From NCBI RefSeq assembly GCF_900129825.1, contig NZ_FQWZ01000006.1, positions 237,990 through 301,989 on the forward strand: a stretch of DNA of 64,000 nucleotides, read 5' to 3'. Made by a program: the position numbers and the translations under genes. The DNA is from Hydrocarboniphaga daqingensis. GTDB taxonomy: Bacteria > Pseudomonadota > Gammaproteobacteria > Nevskiales > Nevskiaceae. The notes under the pieces were generated by a model. That model saw only the letters and a program-made list of their open reading frames with translations, did no database searches and was not told the DNA's origin. This document shows positions 19,706-29,122 of this stretch, piece after piece. Every line of letters begins with the position of its first letter. The first letter of the stretch is position 1.

Positions 19706-22700
19706 GTGGAAGATCCAGTTGGTTCATTTGAGAGCATCAAGTCGGGCTTGACGCGATACATCCAGTCCGCATTTCGTACCGACTCTGCGAGTTTTGAAGC
19801 GGATCGAGAGAGGCTGCTAAGCATTCCGGGCGTGCTTTTTCAGGAGCCCTATGTAGAGCCGATACCGACATATCGTGCAGCGAAGAGCGTTCTTGAACTA
19901 AGCGTCGATGATGTGCCGACGATGACTGCAGACGAACTCGCAGCTTTCGCGGCAATTATGAATGCAGGACTGCTCGCGGGAGGATTTCCGCTCTATACGC
20001 ATCAGCATGCGATGCTCAAAGAAGCCCTCGAGGGAAAACACTGCGTCGTAGTGACCGGTACAGGCTCCGGAAAGACCGAGTCGTTCCTTCTTCCAGCGAT
20101 CGCGCAGATCGTAAGGGAGTCGTTTCGCAAGAACTGGAGCCCGGTTGCGAGCACTCCAGCGCACGGATCTCCGTCATCGCATCTCCCAACATGGGACCAG
20201 ACGAAACCAACACTCAGGGGAGAGTCTAGAGCGCCAGCGGTCCGAGCTTTAGTGCTCTACCCAATGAATGCGCTGGTTGAAGATCAGGTATCGCGACTTC
20301 GTGGAGCGCTGGATTCAGATGAAGTAAGAGCGCAGATGGATTTACACCTGCGAGGCAACCGTATTCGCTTCGGCCGCTACAACGGTTCAACCGAAGTGTC
20401 GGGCCACCCATTTAAGTTCAAACAGCGGAAAGATGGCACGTCCGAACTCGTTCCGAACAGCGACAAACGTGAGGCTTTGAGGGAAGCGCTGGAGCGGGCT
20501 CGAAAAGAGTACACGCAGATCGTGAATGAAATCACTCGGATACGGACTGACCGAGACGATGCGGTCAAGGATGGAAATCTCGCGCGAAGCGAAGCACTAG
20601 AAAGGAATCTAGCAGACTTGGTGGAACAGTCTCGCTTCATGCCCCGCATCTCGGTTGACTCGTCTGAGGTTTTTCATCGATGGGAAATGCAGGCCTCCCC
20701 GCCGGATTTCCTGATCACGAACGTCAGTATGTTGTCGATCATGTTGATGCGACATCGTCACCCGAATATTCCAGACGACCGAGCTGATGCAGACATTTTC
20801 GATGCGACAAAAAGGTGGCTAGAGGCAGATCGGACCAATCACATCTTTCAGTTGGTCGTTGATGAGCTTCACCTTTACCGAGGCTCAGCAGGTACAGAGG
20901 TCGCTTACTTGCTTAGGCTGCTCGTTGATCGTCTCGGCCTGACGCCCGACAGCCCTCAGCTTCGGATCCTTGCCTCGAGCGCATCCCTGGATCCCGAAGA
21001 CTCCAAAACGTTCGACTTTCTAGGTGGAATGTTCGGACTCTCGTCTGAGGAGGCTAAGCAGAAATTCCATCTTGAGCAGGGCAGACTGCAGTTTGAGGGT
21101 GCAGCGCGGTTCGCTGTCGGCCTCCCGGTTGAAGCTGCTTCTTGGCTAAGTGCTATAGGTGAGATGCTACGTGACGGTACGGCGCCTAAAGCGGATGAAC
21201 TTCGCATGGCCGGCGAGCTTCTTGCATCCATACCGAACATAGGAAATATCGTTGTCTCGGCGTTCATCGTGGATCGTGTACGTGCTCGACCTCTCGGCGA
21301 GGCCGCAGACGAACTATTTCCGTCACTAGATCGGCAAAAAGCGCTGCTTGCAGTTCGTGGCTTCTTTCACGTGATCGCCGTAGGCCCATCGGCACTTAGG
21401 GATCGAGTCCCAAGAATTCGATTCCACTGGATGGCTAAGAACGTAGATGGCATCTGGGCGACAGCAGCACTTTCCGACGACGACCCCAAGCGGCGATGCG
21501 GTCCTTTGGTGCCAGAACCACCTCCAACAATGCTCATCGGAGGTAATCGTGCACTTGAGGTTCTCTACTGTGAGTGCTGCGGTACGCAATTGCTTTGCGG
21601 TAGCAAGATCGCGGTGGCTTCTGAGCCCGCTGACGGCCCCGTGGGGCTGCCTGGACTACAGAAGACTGAAGAACGGTATGAGCTGACTCCTTTGTCTTCG
21701 CAGCTTCAAGGGCTTCCGGAAACTATTCCCGAGACTCGGACTGATGCTCAGCCCTATCGCGATCTTGGAGTGATTTGGATTCATTCAAGCGACTGGCACC
21801 CTTCTGCTGCAGACGAAGATGCTTTGAAATGGCGACAAGGTACGATCGAGCGAGATGACAAGCGCGCTCCTAAAGATTTGCGCGATGCCTGCTGGAAGCC
21901 AGCATGGATTGATCCGGTAGTCGGCATTGTTACGGTCTCGAGCAAGACGCCTCCGTTGGGATCAGTCGCTTGTCGGTGGCTATACATCGATCCAGATCCA
22001 CCTGGATTGACGATTCCAGCCATGCCTCAAGTTTGCCCGTCGTGCCATATCGACTATTCAGAGCATCGAGGTGGCAGGACTGCACCAATTCGCTCGTTCG
22101 TAACCGGTCTGGCAAGAACATCGCACCTGCTGGCGAAGCATCTGCTAGCCGCGCTTCCAGCAGGTCAAGCTCGAAAGCTTGTGGCGTTTTCTGACAGTCG
22201 TGAGTCTGCAGCCAATTTGTCGGTCGGAGTTGAGGAGGAGCAGTGGAATCATCTTCTTCGAGTTTCGATTCTCAGCGGCATCCACGAGTCCACCTCAGGG
22301 AGACTGGACGACTGGTATCGGCAGATTCGAACAGCGATTGAATCAGGTGACTTGTTGGGAGCGAACGAGGTACTCAAGAGAGGGAATGGGGTACTTAATA
22401 GCGAAGATAGACAAGCGCTAATGGCTGCGTTCGGGGCAGTTCTCAACGCTGTCAACGGTAACAAGGCAACACCTGAGTGGCAGGCAATCGCTGAGCGCCT
22501 CGATGGAAACGGAAGAGATCTAGTCGCGATTCATTCATTGCTTGCCAATCCAGATCCTATAGCTGGCACATCGCTGACCCCGGTATGGAAAGCGTTTGTC
22601 CGGCTGGGTACGAATCCCTCTGGCGCAACGATTGGAGATAAGGCAGTCGCTAAACGAGTTGACTGGACCACGCAATTCAAGAGCGATGCCTCAGGAAATC

Positions 22701-25700
22701 TGCTACCCGAACTATCTGACTCCGCCGTCGCAGAACGTGTCGAAGTCATTGGCAATCGCCTCCGCACAAAGTCATGGCGAGCACTTAGCGGAAGATTGCT
22801 TTATGACCTAGAGGCGCAAGGCGTCGGACATCTGGCATTGCCTGATAATGTTTTTCGAGCAAATGCCAACAAGGCGATGTCCGAGGCCGCGGAAACAGTT
22901 CTGCGCATTCTGGCGGAGTCGAATCGCGTCTCGCCGTCTCAGTACCAATCCTCAACAAGCCAAGAATGGACTGATGACCAACCCCGCGGAGCTAATAGGG
23001 AGGGAAGCGCTAAGCGTCGAGTGTTTCGATATCTCTCCGCCGTTGCCAAAAAGCAAAACCTTGCGCTTGAACTTGTTCGCTCGCAAGTAGCAACCTCTCT
23101 CAAAAGTGCCGGACATAAGGCCGCGGGTGGTGGATGGGGAATTGTGTCGCTTGGCTTCCTGTTCGTATCGGTTGCCAGGCGCGAAGATAGGCCTTGGATT
23201 TGCAATCGATGTAACCAGATACACTGGCACAAATCGGCGGGCATTTGCTCCCGCTGCTGTGACGAGCTGCCCGTCGAGAGAAACGGGAGCCAGAAGGCCA
23301 GTGAAATCGAGGCCAATCACTACAATGCAAGCGAAGCGAGAAAGCAGGGATCTGCATTTCGGATTCATGCAGAAGAACTCACTGGGCAGACCGCTAATCA
23401 AGCGCAGCGACAACGGCACTTCCGCGGAATCTTTTTCGCAGGAGAGGTGGTGGACGATCCGGTTCGCCGTAGCTTCGTCCGCAACGTTGACGAAATTGAC
23501 CTGCTTTCAGTTACGACTACTATGGAAGTCGGAGTGGATATCGGATCGCTCCAGGCCGTTTTGCAGGCGAACATGCCGCCGGAGCGATTCAACTACCAGC
23601 AGCGGGCCGGTCGCGCGGGTCGAAAGGGCCAGCCATTCTCCGCCGTTCTAACCTATTGCAAAGGACAGACGCACGATCGGATCCATTTCGAGTTCCCGTC
23701 TGAAATGACAGGCGGCGTCCCCCCGCAACCGAGTGTCTCCACGGGGGACGACCAGAGAATTCTTGCCGAAAGACTGGTTGCGAAGGAAGTCCTCCGCCAG
23801 GCGTTTCGGGCTGGTGGTCTGACTTGGTCAGATTCAGGAAGCCCGCCGGATAGTCACGGGGAATTTGGGCTTGCAAGGTTTGGATCTCAATCGCCTGAAT
23901 CCATCGAAGAATGGATGCGGGCCAATCAGTCGACGGTAAAGCGTATCTGCGATGTAGTTGCTCGTGGAACCTTCATCGACATCGCTTGCTTGCATCGCTC
24001 CGCTGAGCTTATTCCGATGCGAATGCGTGAGTGCCTTCAGTCTGGGCGGTCAACGGCCGAAGGCGTTGCACATCAATTGGCGGAGGGTGGCCTTCTGCCT
24101 ATGTATGGGATGCCCACAAGTGTGAGGAGCCTAGTCTTTTCACTCCCTCCGAGCTCGGGAAAAGCCCCCCCGATTGCGAAGACGCTAGACCGCCCATTCG
24201 ACCAAGCAGTCTCCGAATTTGTGCCCGGAGCAGAAAGAACATGGGACAAGAGGAAGCTCACTCCGATAGGGATTGCTGGTGAAATCTCGTACGACAAAAT
24301 CGCCAGGGAGTGGACATCGAGCCTGTCCCCAGTTTCAGCAGCATTCGGGCAACTCGCTTGCCCGAATTGTAGGCAACTCCGAGTCATCGCACTTACGCCA
24401 GAGACTTTTGAGGCTAAGCCGGGACAACATGAGCAATGGTGGCGCCCGGAAATTGCTCACGCCCCCGCAGTCAATGTTTGTTGCCCAGGATGCAGAGCGA
24501 CAAAAGCAAAAGTGTCTCTCGCCATTTCCCCCAGAACATTCATCACCGATCTCAGGGTGGATCAGTCGGCTACGGCTGCCGGAGACAAGCGAGGGCGTAG
24601 TGTCAGTGCGATGGTAGGAGCGCCTCTCATTGTTGCCGCGAATTACAGAAGGGCGGGCGGCGCGGATATCGCTCTTGCAAGCCAAGGATTGGTCTTTCGA
24701 TCCAACAGCAGGGCGGGTGAGCTATTCGCCCTCAAGGCGAAAACATCCGTCTCCACCTTTGAATCGGACATCCAGCCCAATCAGTTTCTGAGAGGGCAGC
24801 TCCGCTGCAATCAGGAAGACGCGCCCACCGATCGTGACTGGCGCGTTGCAATCGTTGCTCCAAAGACTACGGACGTGATGGCAATTCTGCTTCTTGGACG
24901 CAAGGGGTTGTCGTTTTCAGACGCTCTTCAGCCATTAGATGCCCGGCGTGCCGCATGGTACTCGGCGGCGACGATCCTTCAGCGTGCCGTAGCGTTGGAG
25001 CTGGATGTCGATTCAATGGACATCGAGATTGCATCCGTTCACGGCGTGCTTGGAATGGACAGTGGAGACGACCAAAGTGGTGAGATGTACTTGGCCGACT
25101 CGCATCCCAACGGATCTGGCCTTGTTAAATGGGTGGCAGCGAACTGGATCGAATTGCTTAATGGTTGCGTAACTGGGCGCGGAAACTACGGGGGGATGGG
25201 ACGCCGTCTCCGTGAGCAAGCGCGGCGTGCGATTGCTGAGCCGTGGAGTACCCCGGCGCTACTTCTGCAGGGGTTCCGAAACCGCCAGCTCCACGGACTT
25301 CTCGACTGGCAACTCGGGATCGACCTTCTGGCTGTAATGCTCGACGAGTCCTTCGTCCCTGGCCTTACTAAAGAAATTAGCGGTGCGCAGTTCATCAGTG
25401 AGGGCATGGAGTCTTGGGAGGTCAGTGCCAGGATGGCCGCGGAGCGCTATGCGCGTGCCTTCGATTCGAGCTGCACATTGCTGCCTGCCGATGGATGGAT
25501 ATCCGGATGGAAAACTAGCGGCGGTCAACTTATCGCAGTGGTCCATCCGCTATGGTCGGCGTCCAGCGCAACCTCCGACCAAGTGCGTCGCATATTGGCG
25601 TGGGGTCGAAAGAATGAGGCCAGAGAGATCGTTCTTGTTGATTCGTTCAATCTGCTGCGCCGCATGTCCTGGGTCCGAGGAAACCTCCACCTATTCCCTC

Positions 25701-26044
25701 TGCTTGACGCTTCCACTGGTCGAATTGAGCGCCCAGCAGGTGCAGCCGAAGCCGACAAAGAGACGGCTGCTGACAGTCATCTAGATATCGAATCGATACT
25801 GGCCGCGTTGCCAGGGACGCAGATGGCGTCTGGAGGAAAGGTCTGGAGGCGCATGGAGGGAGGGTCGCAATTGGCGGGGAGCTCCACAGGCGAATGGCTT
25901 GCATCGCATCCAGACGGGACCATTGTCGAACTTGTTGTCAGGGAGCTCGCGGGCGAGAAGCGTGTTAAGGCCGTCGGTGGGACCTGGATACCAAGCGAGC
26001 AATGGGGTGCATACAAGCTTTATGCGATTCGAGAGGGGCAATAG
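19706..26044 (+). CDS. Giant DEAD/DEAH-box helicase with DUF1998-type C-terminus (DruE-like)
   Basis: The 2112-aa SF2 helicase has a Q-motif-like YTHQHAML (97-104), Walker A GTGSGKT (118-124), the DELH box in QLVVDELHLYRG (about 385-395), motif III LASSASL, motif V-like TTTMEVGVDIGSLQ, and motif VI QRAGRAGRKG (about 1299). CxxC pairs lie at about 622, 777, 1165-1185, 1551 and 1591, suggesting several zinc sites. The segment near 1768-1822 (MYLADSHPNGSGLVKWV) is typical of DUF1998. DruE proteins of Druantia defence systems have this size and order. The start is GTG with AGGAC upstream; the next gene begins 3 nt after the stop. DISARM separates helicase and DUF1998 into two proteins, so Druantia fits better. 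Confidence 0.88.
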   Translation: MEDPVGSFESIKSGLTRYIQSAFRTDSASFEADRERLLSIPGVLFQEPYVEPIPTYRAAKSVLELSVDDVPTMTADELAAFAAIMNAGLLAGGFPLYTHQHAMLKEALEGKHCVVVTGTGSGKTESFLLPAIAQIVRESFRKNWSPVASTPAHGSPSSHLPTWDQTKPTLRGESRAPAVRALVLYPMNALVEDQVSRLRGALDSDEVRAQMDLHLRGNRIRFGRYNGSTEVSGHPFKFKQRKDGTSELVPNSDKREALREALERARKEYTQIVNEITRIRTDRDDAVKDGNLARSEALERNLADLVEQSRFMPRISVDSSEVFHRWEMQASPPDFLITNVSMLSIMLMRHRHPNIPDDRADADIFDATKRWLEADRTNHIFQLVVDELHLYRGSAGTEVAYLLRLLVDRLGLTPDSPQLRILASSASLDPEDSKTFDFLGGMFGLSSEEAKQKFHLEQGRLQFEGAARFAVGLPVEAASWLSAIGEMLRDGTAPKADELRMAGELLASIPNIGNIVVSAFIVDRVRARPLGEAADELFPSLDRQKALLAVRGFFHVIAVGPSALRDRVPRIRFHWMAKNVDGIWATAALSDDDPKRRCGPLVPEPPPTMLIGGNRALEVLYCECCGTQLLCGSKIAVASEPADGPVGLPGLQKTEERYELTPLSSQLQGLPETIPETRTDAQPYRDLGVIWIHSSDWHPSAADEDALKWRQGTIERDDKRAPKDLRDACWKPAWIDPVVGIVTVSSKTPPLGSVACRWLYIDPDPPGLTIPAMPQVCPSCHIDYSEHRGGRTAPIRSFVTGLARTSHLLAKHLLAALPAGQARKLVAFSDSRESAANLSVGVEEEQWNHLLRVSILSGIHESTSGRLDDWYRQIRTAIESGDLLGANEVLKRGNGVLNSEDRQALMAAFGAVLNAVNGNKATPEWQAIAERLDGNGRDLVAIHSLLANPDPIAGTSLTPVWKAFVRLGTNPSGATIGDKAVAKRVDWTTQFKSDASGNLLPELSDSAVAERVEVIGNRLRTKSWRALSGRLLYDLEAQGVGHLALPDNVFRANANKAMSEAAETVLRILAESNRVSPSQYQSSTSQEWTDDQPRGANREGSAKRRVFRYLSAVAKKQNLALELVRSQVATSLKSAGHKAAGGGWGIVSLGFLFVSVARREDRPWICNRCNQIHWHKSAGICSRCCDELPVERNGSQKASEIEANHYNASEARKQGSAFRIHAEELTGQTANQAQRQRHFRGIFFAGEVVDDPVRRSFVRNVDEIDLLSVTTTMEVGVDIGSLQAVLQANMPPERFNYQQRAGRAGRKGQPFSAVLTYCKGQTHDRIHFEFPSEMTGGVPPQPSVSTGDDQRILAERLVAKEVLRQAFRAGGLTWSDSGSPPDSHGEFGLARFGSQSPESIEEWMRANQSTVKRICDVVARGTFIDIACLHRSAELIPMRMRECLQSGRSTAEGVAHQLAEGGLLPMYGMPTSVRSLVFSLPPSSGKAPPIAKTLDRPFDQAVSEFVPGAERTWDKRKLTPIGIAGEISYDKIAREWTSSLSPVSAAFGQLACPNCRQLRVIALTPETFEAKPGQHEQWWRPEIAHAPAVNVCCPGCRATKAKVSLAISPRTFITDLRVDQSATAAGDKRGRSVSAMVGAPLIVAANYRRAGGADIALASQGLVFRSNSRAGELFALKAKTSVSTFESDIQPNQFLRGQLRCNQEDAPTDRDWRVAIVAPKTTDVMAILLLGRKGLSFSDALQPLDARRAAWYSAATILQRAVALELDVDSMDIEIASVHGVLGMDSGDDQSGEMYLADSHPNGSGLVKWVAANWIELLNGCVTGRGNYGGMGRRLREQARRAIAEPWSTPALLLQGFRNRQLHGLLDWQLGIDLLAVMLDESFVPGLTKEISGAQFISEGMESWEVSARMAAERYARAFDSSCTLLPADGWISGWKTSGGQLIAVVHPLWSASSATSDQVRRILAWGRKNEAREIVLVDSFNLLRRMSWVRGNLHLFPLLDASTGRIERPAGAAEADKETAADSHLDIESILAALPGTQMASGGKVWRRMEGGSQLAGSSTGEWLASHPDGTIVELVVRELAGEKRVKAVGGTWIPSEQWGAYKLYAIREGQ

Positions 26045-26047
26045 CTC

Positions 26048-27718
26048 ATGCCGCAAGTTCTCGGCGGCATTCCGCATAACGTTTGGGAAGCGCGAGTTCT
26101 TCAGAAGCTGCGGCGTCAGCTGCCAGCCGACTGGATAGTTCTCGCCGGTGTTTCCTGGGCCGTAAGAAGCGAAGGCTACATTCGTGATGGCCAGGCCGAT
26201 TTTGTTGTTCTCGTGCCTGGGTCCGGGATGTGCGTGCTTGAGGTTAAAGGTTCGAGTGCAATCCGGATCCGAGAAGATGGGAGCTGGCAACGACATCAAG
26301 GTGGAGATGTATGGATTGATGTATCCCCAACACCTTTTGAGCAGGCTACATCCAACATGCATTCGTTGGCGGCGATCGCCGAAGGATTTCTGGGGCGTCG
26401 TAACTTCCCGGGTCGATTCTCCTTCCTAGTTGCCTACCCGAATGGCGAAATCGTAGGCCGCCCCACCACCTACGACATATCGACGCTACTGTCAAAGCGA
26501 GACATGGAGGATCTGCCCGCTCGAATAAGAGCGTCTCTAAGCGCTCGTGGTGCCGAAGCCCTTGGTCTGCAGTTCGCTGGAGCAGTGGTAACTGATACTG
26601 CCAATGGCTTTGTGAACAAGTCATTCCGAGTCTCAGTTGTTGATACTTCAGACGATGCTCAGGCTGATGTGGCTGAGGTGAACAAGCTCACTAGGCAGCA
26701 GTTCTCTGCGTTGAAGGGTGTCTTCGACTTCCCAAGTGTTGCAGTTACGGGGCCGGCTGGTTCCGGCAAGACACTCATTGCCATGTGGAGGCTAAGAGCG
26801 TTGGTCACCGACGGGCGAAATGCGATTTACGTTTGCTTCAACAAGAATCTCGCTGAGTGGCTTAGGTGCACGAATGTAGATTTGGCGGATCATATTCACA
26901 GCATGCACAAGATGTTTCTGTCGATGACCGGATTGCGTGTGCCTAGCCTGTCGGGGGCGATGAATGAGTTCTTCGACGTTGTTCTTCCTAACGCGGCTTT
27001 CGATGCGGCCAGCAATCTTGACGAGAGGGATAAGTACGACGCCGTGATCGTGGACGAAGGACAGGATCTCGGCGAGGCCTCAGAGCTGGCTGTGAGAGAG
27101 ATGCTCAAATCTTCCAGAGGCCAGTGGCTTCTGTTCGCAGACGAAAAGCAGAATGTTTACCAAGCTGGCACCAGCAGATATCTAACTGCGGAGGTGGTAT
27201 TTCGACTCCATCATAACTGCAGAAACACAGAACGAGTCAACGCTGCGACAAACAACTACTGTGGACACAAGATTGAGTCAGTTCCAGAGATATCCCGAGG
27301 AGTGATGCCGCTGATCGACTGTCCAGGAAATCCGCTTGCCCAGATTAACGCCGCCTGGAAATTGTGCAGTGAGTGGAGAGCTCTTGGATCGGTAGCAATT
27401 CTGTCGCCGTTTCGGCTCGACAACTCAATTCTTGCAGGCGTACAGCGCGCGCATGGACTTCAGCTGTCGCAGGACATCAGTGATCTTGGCAAACCGGACG
27501 TGGTTGTCTTTTCGACAATCAAGGCATTTAAGGGCATAGAAGCATCAGCGGTTGTTGTCGTAGACGTAGACGTTCCTGAGTCAACTGTTTCTTTCACGGT
27601 CGAGGACCTGTACGTCGCCTGTACGAGGCCCACTGCACGGCTCGCTTTGATCTGTAGATCGGCGGAAGCTCGCGATTGGTTCGAGGGCAAGCAGTGCCAG
27701 AAGACTAATGACCGGTAG
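26048..27718 (+). CDS. NERD nuclease-UvrD/SF1 helicase fusion
   Basis: The 556-aa two-domain protein has an N-terminal NERD domain (about 1-115), a PD-(D/E)xK-type nuclease with Asp51 and Glu65-x-Lys67 (QADFVVLVP, VLEVKG). It is followed by an SF1 helicase: Walker A GPAGSGKT (235-242), motif II VDEGQD (335-340), motif III LLFADEKQNVYQ, the HHNCRNTERVN motif, motif V FSTIKAFKGIEA and motif VI YVACTRPTARL. All key residues are present, so both activities may be live. The start lies 3 nt after the helicase stop, so translation is coupled. It is the last gene of the operon and the likely second accessory subunit of the Druantia-like system. Confidence 0.88.
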   Translation: MPQVLGGIPHNVWEARVLQKLRRQLPADWIVLAGVSWAVRSEGYIRDGQADFVVLVPGSGMCVLEVKGSSAIRIREDGSWQRHQGGDVWIDVSPTPFEQATSNMHSLAAIAEGFLGRRNFPGRFSFLVAYPNGEIVGRPTTYDISTLLSKRDMEDLPARIRASLSARGAEALGLQFAGAVVTDTANGFVNKSFRVSVVDTSDDAQADVAEVNKLTRQQFSALKGVFDFPSVAVTGPAGSGKTLIAMWRLRALVTDGRNAIYVCFNKNLAEWLRCTNVDLADHIHSMHKMFLSMTGLRVPSLSGAMNEFFDVVLPNAAFDAASNLDERDKYDAVIVDEGQDLGEASELAVREMLKSSRGQWLLFADEKQNVYQAGTSRYLTAEVVFRLHHNCRNTERVNAATNNYCGHKIESVPEISRGVMPLIDCPGNPLAQINAAWKLCSEWRALGSVAILSPFRLDNSILAGVQRAHGLQLSQDISDLGKPDVVVFSTIKAFKGIEASAVVVVDVDVPESTVSFTVEDLYVACTRPTARLALICRSAEARDWFEGKQCQKTNDR

Positions 27719-27892
27719 ATTGGAACTATTGATTGCCGCAGATCACGACACCACGAAAAGCCGGGTCCAATCTGTGGTGTACGGCGGCGATGGCATCCCC
27801 GCTTTCAGGTTCCATTGTTTCTGAATGCCGGCGCCGGCGTGACCCACCCCCAATTTTTTTCTGGGCCGGCAGTTAGTAGAAAATTCGATCTC
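27719..27892. other. Short non-coding spacer after the defence operon
   Basis: No gene is supported. It contains the perfect palindrome GCCGGCGCCGGC (about 27826-27837) followed some 17 nt later by a seven-T run. A weak terminator is possible, but stem and T-run are not adjacent. Confidence 0.3.
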
Positions 27893-27908
27893 CGTAATCT
27901 TCCCCGTC
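27893..27908 (+). repeat. Left inverted repeat of the IS3-family element
   Basis: CGTAATCTTCCCCGTC, the exact reverse complement of 29073-29088. Confidence 0.8.
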
Positions 27909-27962
27909 CCGGACACATTTCAAAACCAGAGCTTCCTGGCATCGTAAAGCCCGGAGGCAGGA

Positions 27963-29074
27963 ATGAAGAAGTCACGATTTACCGAAACCCAGATCGGCAC
28001 GATCTTGAAGCAGGCGGACGCGGACATGGCTGTGAAGGACATCTGTCGGAAGGCCGGCATCAGTGAGCCGACTTACTACAGCTGGAAATCGAAGTATGGC
28101 GGCATGCAGGCGTCGGGTCTGAAGCGGACCAAGGAACTCGAGGCTGAGCTGCCGAAGCTCAAGCGCATGTACGCGGACCTGACGCTCGAGAATCACGCGA
28201 TGAAGGATCTGATCGCAAAAAAAACTGTAGGGCCGGAGGCCAAGCGAGCGGCGGCCGGCTATCTGGTGGACACGCACGAAGTGCCCATTGCTCGCGCCTG
28301 CAGCTGCGTCGTGCTGTCGCGATCGGCGTGCTACCGCGAGCCCGATCACTGGACGGTACGCGACGCAGAAGTGGTCGCGGCCTTGGCGGCCCTTATCCAG
28401 GACCGGCCGAGCCGTGGCTTCTGAATGCGTCGCAAGCAGCTGCGCCGCCAGGGCCGGCCGTGGAATCACAAACGGATTTATCGGGTGTACGAGCTGAAGA
28501 AGCTCAACCTACGCCGGGTAGCGAAGCGCCGCCTGCCCCAGCGCGAGCGGGTGCCTCTGTATGTGCCGCGGCTGCCGGACAGCGTCTGGTCGGCCGATTT
28601 CATGAGCGACACGCTGATCTGTGGACGCCGCTACCGCCTCGTCAACGTCGTCGACGATTTCAGTCGCGAGCTGCTGTAGGTGGAGGTCGATACCGCGATC
28701 ACTTCGGAACGATTGATCCGGGTCTTCGAGCGGCTGCGTAAGGAGCGCGGCCTGCCGCAGGTGCTCCGAACCGACAACGGCCCGGAGTTTCTGGGCGACG
28801 CCTTCACCCAATGGGCCACGGCGGCAAGTATGGCGATCCAGTACATCCAGCCTGGCAAGCCCAACCAGAACGCCTATATCGAGCGCTTCAAGCGCACGAT
28901 GCGCAACGAGCTACTCGACCAGCATCTCTTCGTCCGCCTCGACGATGTCGCGAAGCTGTCTACTGGTGGATGCCCGAATACAACGAACAAAGACCCCATG
29001 ACTCGCTCGGCGATATGGCGCCGATCGAGTACACACAAGCCGCCAGAAACTCTAGTTTCGAACTGTCGCCTTGA
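27963..29074 (+). pseudogene. IS3-family transposase OrfAB, inactivated
   Basis: OrfA begins MKKSRFTETQIGTILKQ (HTH) and runs through a leucine-zipper region to ENHAMKDLIAKK. Here a run of eight A's (about 28217-28224) puts orfA and orfB in one frame; with seven A's orfA would end KKL-stop, the usual arrangement for programmed -1 frameshifting. OrfB keeps DDE pieces (VWSADFMSDTL, RTDNGPEFLGDAF, NAYIERFKRTMRNELLD). It is broken by TGA at 28422 (where GFW is expected), TAG at 28677, and a one-base deletion near 28948, after which the frame reads CREAVYWWMPEYNEQRPHDSL. The protein cannot be made intact. Confidence 0.9.
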
Positions 29075-29088
29075 CGGGGAAGATTACG
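29073..29088 (-). repeat. Right inverted repeat of the IS3-family element
   Basis: GACGGGGAAGATTACG, the exact reverse complement of 27893-27908. Confidence 0.8.
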
Positions 29089-29092
29089 CACT

Positions 29093-29105
29093 CATGCCGC
29101 CCTCC
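29093..29105 (-). promoter_or_regulatory. Orphan ribosome-binding site and ATG next to the IS end
   Basis: Read on the minus strand, AGGAGGGCGGC is followed by ATG (29095-29093); three codons later a stop lies in the IS inverted repeat. It looks like the start of a cassette gene cut off by the element, but no remainder is seen on the far side. Confidence 0.3.
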
Positions 29106-29122
29106 TATTTTTAAGGTCCAAC

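Larger units (their letters stand above)
27893..29088 (+). mobile_element. IS3-family insertion sequence, decayed
   Basis: The element is bounded by a perfect 16-bp inverted repeat: CGTAATCTTCCCCGTC at 27893-27908 and its complement at 29073-29088. The true tips may lie a few bases further out, where the two ends no longer match. Inside is one broken orfA-orfB transposase frame. No clean target-site duplication could be seen. It lies between the defence operon and the cassette-like genes. Confidence 0.8.

Noticed and set aside
15167..27718. DISARM class 2 as the identity of the defence locus
   Set aside because: DISARM has the helicase and DUF1998 on two proteins and a PLD-domain DrmC; here they are on one 2112-aa protein and no PLD HKD motif is seen.
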